The position numbers were made by a program, and so were the translations under genes. A stretch of DNA of 5,323 nt from an uncultured Bacteroidota bacterium (GTDB lineage Bacteria > Bacteroidota > Bacteroidia > NS11-12g > UBA955), in NCBI GenBank assembly GCA_903879775.1, contig CAIRMY010000142.1, positions 1 through 5,323 on the forward strand, read 5' to 3'. This document shows positions 5,272 through 5,323 of the stretch, one piece after another. Under the pieces are notes generated by a model. It was not told where the DNA came from, searched no databases, and saw nothing but the letters and a program-made list of their open reading frames with translations. Each line of letters opens with the position of its first letter. Position 1 is the first letter of the stretch.

Positions 5272-5323
5272 TAGTCCCGACGAGAATCGAACTCATATCA
5301 AATGTTTAGGAAACATCTATTCT
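5272..5323 (-). tRNA. tRNA-Arg (anticodon CCT), 5' part outside window
   Basis: On the minus strand the visible part folds as a tRNA. The end of the D-arm (GAAT preceded by A21) is followed by an anticodon stem GATGT/ACATT (5317-5313 with 5305-5301) that closes the loop TTCCTAA. The anticodon CCT at 5310-5308 reads the arginine codon AGG. A four-base variable loop (5300-5297) follows, then a T stem ATGAG/CTCGT around TTCGATT (5291-5285), the acceptor strand CGGGACT (5279-5273) and discriminator A at 5272. The predicted 5' acceptor strand, AGTCCCG or a wobble variant, should lie just beyond the window. CCA is not encoded (the next bases are CAA), so it would be added by CCA nucleotidyltransferase. 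Confidence 0.85.

Overview
This is AT-rich bacterial DNA (roughly two thirds A+T) that most likely comes from the phylum Bacteroidota. Genes are preceded by TAnnTTTG-type -7 elements, usable Shine-Dalgarno sites are absent, TGA is used as a stop, and the ChaN-, pirin- and pterin-dehydratase-like proteins have the sequence style of that phylum. I cannot place it below phylum from sequence alone.

Layout. (1) Positions 1-718, minus strand: the first 239 residues of an exported ChaN/DUF399-family protein whose 3' end lies outside the window. (2) Positions 719-776: a divergent promoter region with two back-to-back copies of the octamer TATATTTG. (3) 777-1970, plus: a 397-residue multi-pass membrane glycosyltransferase of the GT87/DUF2029 type. 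(4) 2038-2556, plus: an unrecognised 172-residue Gly/Ala/Ser-rich protein with clearly higher GC (about 43% by hand count) than its neighbours. (5) 2671-3798, plus: a pirin-family bicupin with a twin-arginine-type N-terminus. (6) 3852-4985, plus: a GH53 endo-beta-1,4-galactanase-type lipoprotein. (7) 4976-5239, plus: a pterin-4a-carbinolamine dehydratase that overlaps the GH53 stop and probably starts at TTG. (8) 5245-5270: a palindromic terminator that can work in both directions. (9) 5272-5323, minus: the 3' two thirds of a tRNA-Arg with anticodon CCT, running off the right edge.

The genes do not form an obvious single pathway. There is no SusC/SusD pair or regulator that would make the GH53 part of a polysaccharide utilisation locus. 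Most genes seem to have their own promoter; only GH53 and the dehydratase are clearly co-transcribed. Three plus-strand genes (2038, 2671, 3852) have a -7-like element ending only 3-4 bases before the ATG, which suggests leaderless or nearly leaderless mRNAs. The most interesting points are this promoter/start arrangement, the orphan Gly/Ala-rich protein, the export signal on a normally intracellular pirin, and the start of the dehydratase gene inside the GH53 gene. I see no mobile element, CRISPR array or defence system.
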